From the NCBI GenBank assembly GCA_028281045.1, contig JANQKP010000004.1, positions 45,044-109,043 of the forward strand: a stretch of DNA of 64,000 bases, in the 5' to 3' direction. The stretch is from Candidatus Altimarinota bacterium. Its GTDB lineage: Bacteria; Patescibacteriota; Gracilibacteria; UM-FILTER-43-11. A program made the translations under genes and the position numbers. How positions within the stretch are numbered: the stretch's first letter is position 1; every line of letters starts with the position of its first letter. The notes under the pieces were generated by a model. The model did no database searches and had not been told where the DNA came from. It worked only from the letters and a program-made list of their open reading frames with translations. Shown here in pieces: positions 63,501-64,000 of this stretch.

Positions 63501-63852
63501 ATTGGGTGTAATCTGGTTCCCAATCTTCTAGATCTTCAGAGAGTTCTTCTGCCCAGTTCTCTATTTTAGAAGGACAGAAGTCTGCATGTCCCTCCAGGTA
63601 ATCCTTGTGTTTATTGCCAATCACTTGCTGAACATCTTGATCCCTTAGAACATCAGCTATTAAAACACTAAGAATCTTATCTCTAGTCTCATTGGCTAAT
63701 CTTGCTATGGCTGGAGAACGATCAATCACATTTTTCTCAACATACGCTGAGAATTCATCTTTGCTATCCAAACATTCGGTATAATCATCAGGTTGCCAGC
63801 CTTCGATAGCATGGAGAACACCACTTTTTACTTCATCTCTTTCTATAGCCAA
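60580..63852 (-). CDS. Very acidic 1090-residue repeat protein
   Basis: No family recognised. Residues about 14-265 hold three copies of a roughly 88-residue unit with the core HADFCPSKIENWAEELSEDL and the later phrase SPLFAxTLxxTKNPxLK. The middle (about 340-560) is Asp/Ser/Pro/Glu-rich and probably disordered, including a run of alternating Asp-Leu. The C-terminal half has a second family of about 100-residue helical units marked by FAEWLEAQDKDF, FATWLEDKDEAF and YAWLLDLMRKNN. It has no signal peptide or membrane span. The charge bias and repeats suggest a scaffold or surface role, but this is inference. Confidence 0.78.
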   Translation of the reverse strand: MAIERDEVKSGVLHAIEGWQPDDYTECLDSKDEFSAYVEKNVIDRSPAIARLANETRDKILSVLIADVLRDQDVQQVIGNKHKDYLEGHADFCPSKIENWAEELSEDLEDWEPDYTQCADKPDDFAALVDKNLSAISPLFAKTLQTTKNPKLKELVMTSAKVKAALKNKFEDFQAKHADFCPSKIENWAEELSEDLEDWEPNDSISFSSLQDFENHIESQLGTISPLFASTLKKTKNPNLKTKVLSASIVKNAILKKYAKLESPDIGGIVNKIRGALVLTAADYDNKSLSDYGVFRGSMLDRVRNHLDSISSPEMTRTVLGQIEGNIKGLHAEWKTQFDARHPEDPKDPKEDPKEDPKENNVKSEADEPNSTTDSPDDNVASEPSDAENASDQDVETESDSPDDSVDDSFDSDSDVDDLFDHQTPSAILSALQKRSASKPDSQAAKLLSKLKLKEGQPDLDLDLDLDAETILLLEKSIANNDLEAINKIINSIESSETVVDEDIENLEEDPSLIENVDEEGSIVLDLEEALDTEKLYTAPLSEYELAEFLRLNGLRDNEALYDMIQELYELLDKETFQNGYHFDMRWLKMRDEMLYNRFKKFFENLKTNPSELFEAMMLAWDKSRYSIFKGDFRPPEDSLDDEIEILEPLNEMPEEQGGEVDTVEVLNAARAMEIREANVEDEVDISIEDDVEVVHEFDIEAFDQGEGYEALQIDDEALGEGEGSIEFADYIKNLMLDFDSLEAFMEFIASSEFADVFAEWLEAQDKDFDIQAYFDSIQATEEAEVNETQDEEAEAVEEVVFSLEEGWETVFDPELLELVEADEILIKENLSQFIELIESSEDQEAFFEALMQIDEFATWLEDKDEAFKDNLYAMLFALSELKKERQETEEPEPILDEEEAIQEDIELIEVEDEPEELTNLIMELKDLEPKEILDHIKKKEELYAWLLDLMRKNNLEEEQILLWIENKLEVTKEESVNEAGADNQDETEKDLEITIRVSDLVRHITTVMEDYQCCPISSIDKDHINKVIALSAKGLKNFQNEVTEALQPEQTCLLDLDYEKATLNVINLNDIKEKRSKPKLNIRRFEMAA
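63254..63589 (-). repeat. Two identical 72-base direct repeats in the acidic repeat gene
   Basis: Bases 63254-63325 and 63518-63589 are identical by eye over all 72 positions and lie 264 bases (88 codons) apart in the same frame. The rest of each 88-codon unit has diverged. Confidence 0.9.
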
Positions 63853-63880
63853 AGTCTATTCTTATTATTTATGGAATAAT

Positions 63881-64000
63881 TTAGTGCTTATGAACCAATA
63901 AATGAGCTTCAAGCTTTTCACCTAAGAGATTGCTGAATGTTTCATCATTCATAAACAGGGTAACTATTTGTTCTTTAGCTGTTTTGTAAATCTCACGAAT
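63881..64000 (-). CDS. Partial gene, C-terminal 39 codons only
   Basis: A frame runs in from beyond the window end and stops at TAA (63881-63883). The visible part reads IREIYKTAKEQIVTLFMNDE and continues to LLVHKH. Too short to assign. It lies 28 bases upstream of the 1090-residue gene on the same strand, so the two may be in one operon. Confidence 0.55.
   Translation of the reverse strand: MREIYKTAKEQIVTLFMNDETFSNLLGEKLEAHLLVHKH

Noticed and set aside
63254..63589. Tandem 72-base repeats as a possible CRISPR array
   Set aside because: Only two copies exist, 264 bases apart, in frame within a coding sequence.
1..64000. Mobile elements, integrases, prophage, restriction or toxin-antitoxin modules
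   Set aside because: No transposase, integrase, restriction or toxin motif was seen, and the tRNA genes are not flanked by direct repeats. The AbrB-type gene has no partner toxin.

Overview
The window looks like a chromosome segment of a Candidate Phyla Radiation (Patescibacteria) bacterium, most like Peregrinibacteria or the wider Gracilibacteria group. That placement is inference from gene content: a PrsW-type protease, Gld-like ABC cluster, DUF4340 protein, alpha-2-macroglobulin, MopE-like repeats and many long acidic proteins of no known family. The genetic code is standard, because TGA ends at least the rsmI gene while Trp is read by an ordinary tRNA-Trp(CCA). Genes are tightly packed, spacers are A+T rich, and recognisable Shine-Dalgarno sequences are almost absent. 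The three tRNA genes (Arg-TCT, His-GTG, Trp-CCA) all encode their CCA ends. I see no rRNA, CRISPR array, insertion sequence, prophage or integrase.

Layout. 1-3.5 kb: minus-strand rsmA, an aromatic-rich hypothetical gene and a PcrA/UvrD helicase. 3.6-5.7 kb: a small lipoprotein, then rpsF, rpsR and yebC. 5.7-9.9 kb: a minus-strand ABC exporter cluster (ATPase, permease, GldG-like, DUF4340). 10-11.8 kb: tRNA-Arg and an acidic hypothetical protein. 11.9-16.4 kb: ruvB, dnaG, rpoD and greA, closed by a terminator. 16.5-29.4 kb: a PrsW-like protease, valS, a 1011-residue membrane protein, a DsbA-like/HIT/rsmI run, an M23 envelope peptidase and ruvA. 29.5-36.7 kb: pgi followed by four overlapping genes with prepilin N-termini, a minor-pilin set of H-I-J-K type. 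The J-like member is a 1088-residue protein carrying MopE-like Asp/Cys repeats and a DUF1554-like lectin end. 36.7-48.3 kb: leuS, a 59-codon gene under a perfect promoter, an MscS-like channel, a LysE-type exporter, tRNA-His, an AbrB-type regulator and an 1882-residue alpha-2-macroglobulin. 48.4-58.6 kb: a surface protein ending in a LAATG sorting signal, guaB, gatC-gatA, a malic enzyme, pyrD-pyrK, a 13-codon Gly/Cys-rich micro-ORF and a lone FrdA/NadB-like flavoprotein. 58.6-64 kb: tRNA-Trp, a SnoaL-like protein, a transglutaminase-like protein and a 1090-residue acidic repeat protein.

How it fits together. Housekeeping operons for translation, replication and recombination alternate with a large envelope programme: pilus tip, surface adhesin, alpha-2-macroglobulin, peptidoglycan hydrolase, channel and exporters. 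Metabolism is sparse: pgi, malic enzyme, IMP dehydrogenase, class 1B dihydroorotate dehydrogenase and one flavoprotein reductase. The most unusual signals are the giant minor pilin, a near-identical promoter block in front of four dispersed genes (coiled-coil protein, membrane protein, M23 peptidase, channel), the two micro-genes, and repeated convergent gene pairs whose stop codons overlap by exactly four bases.
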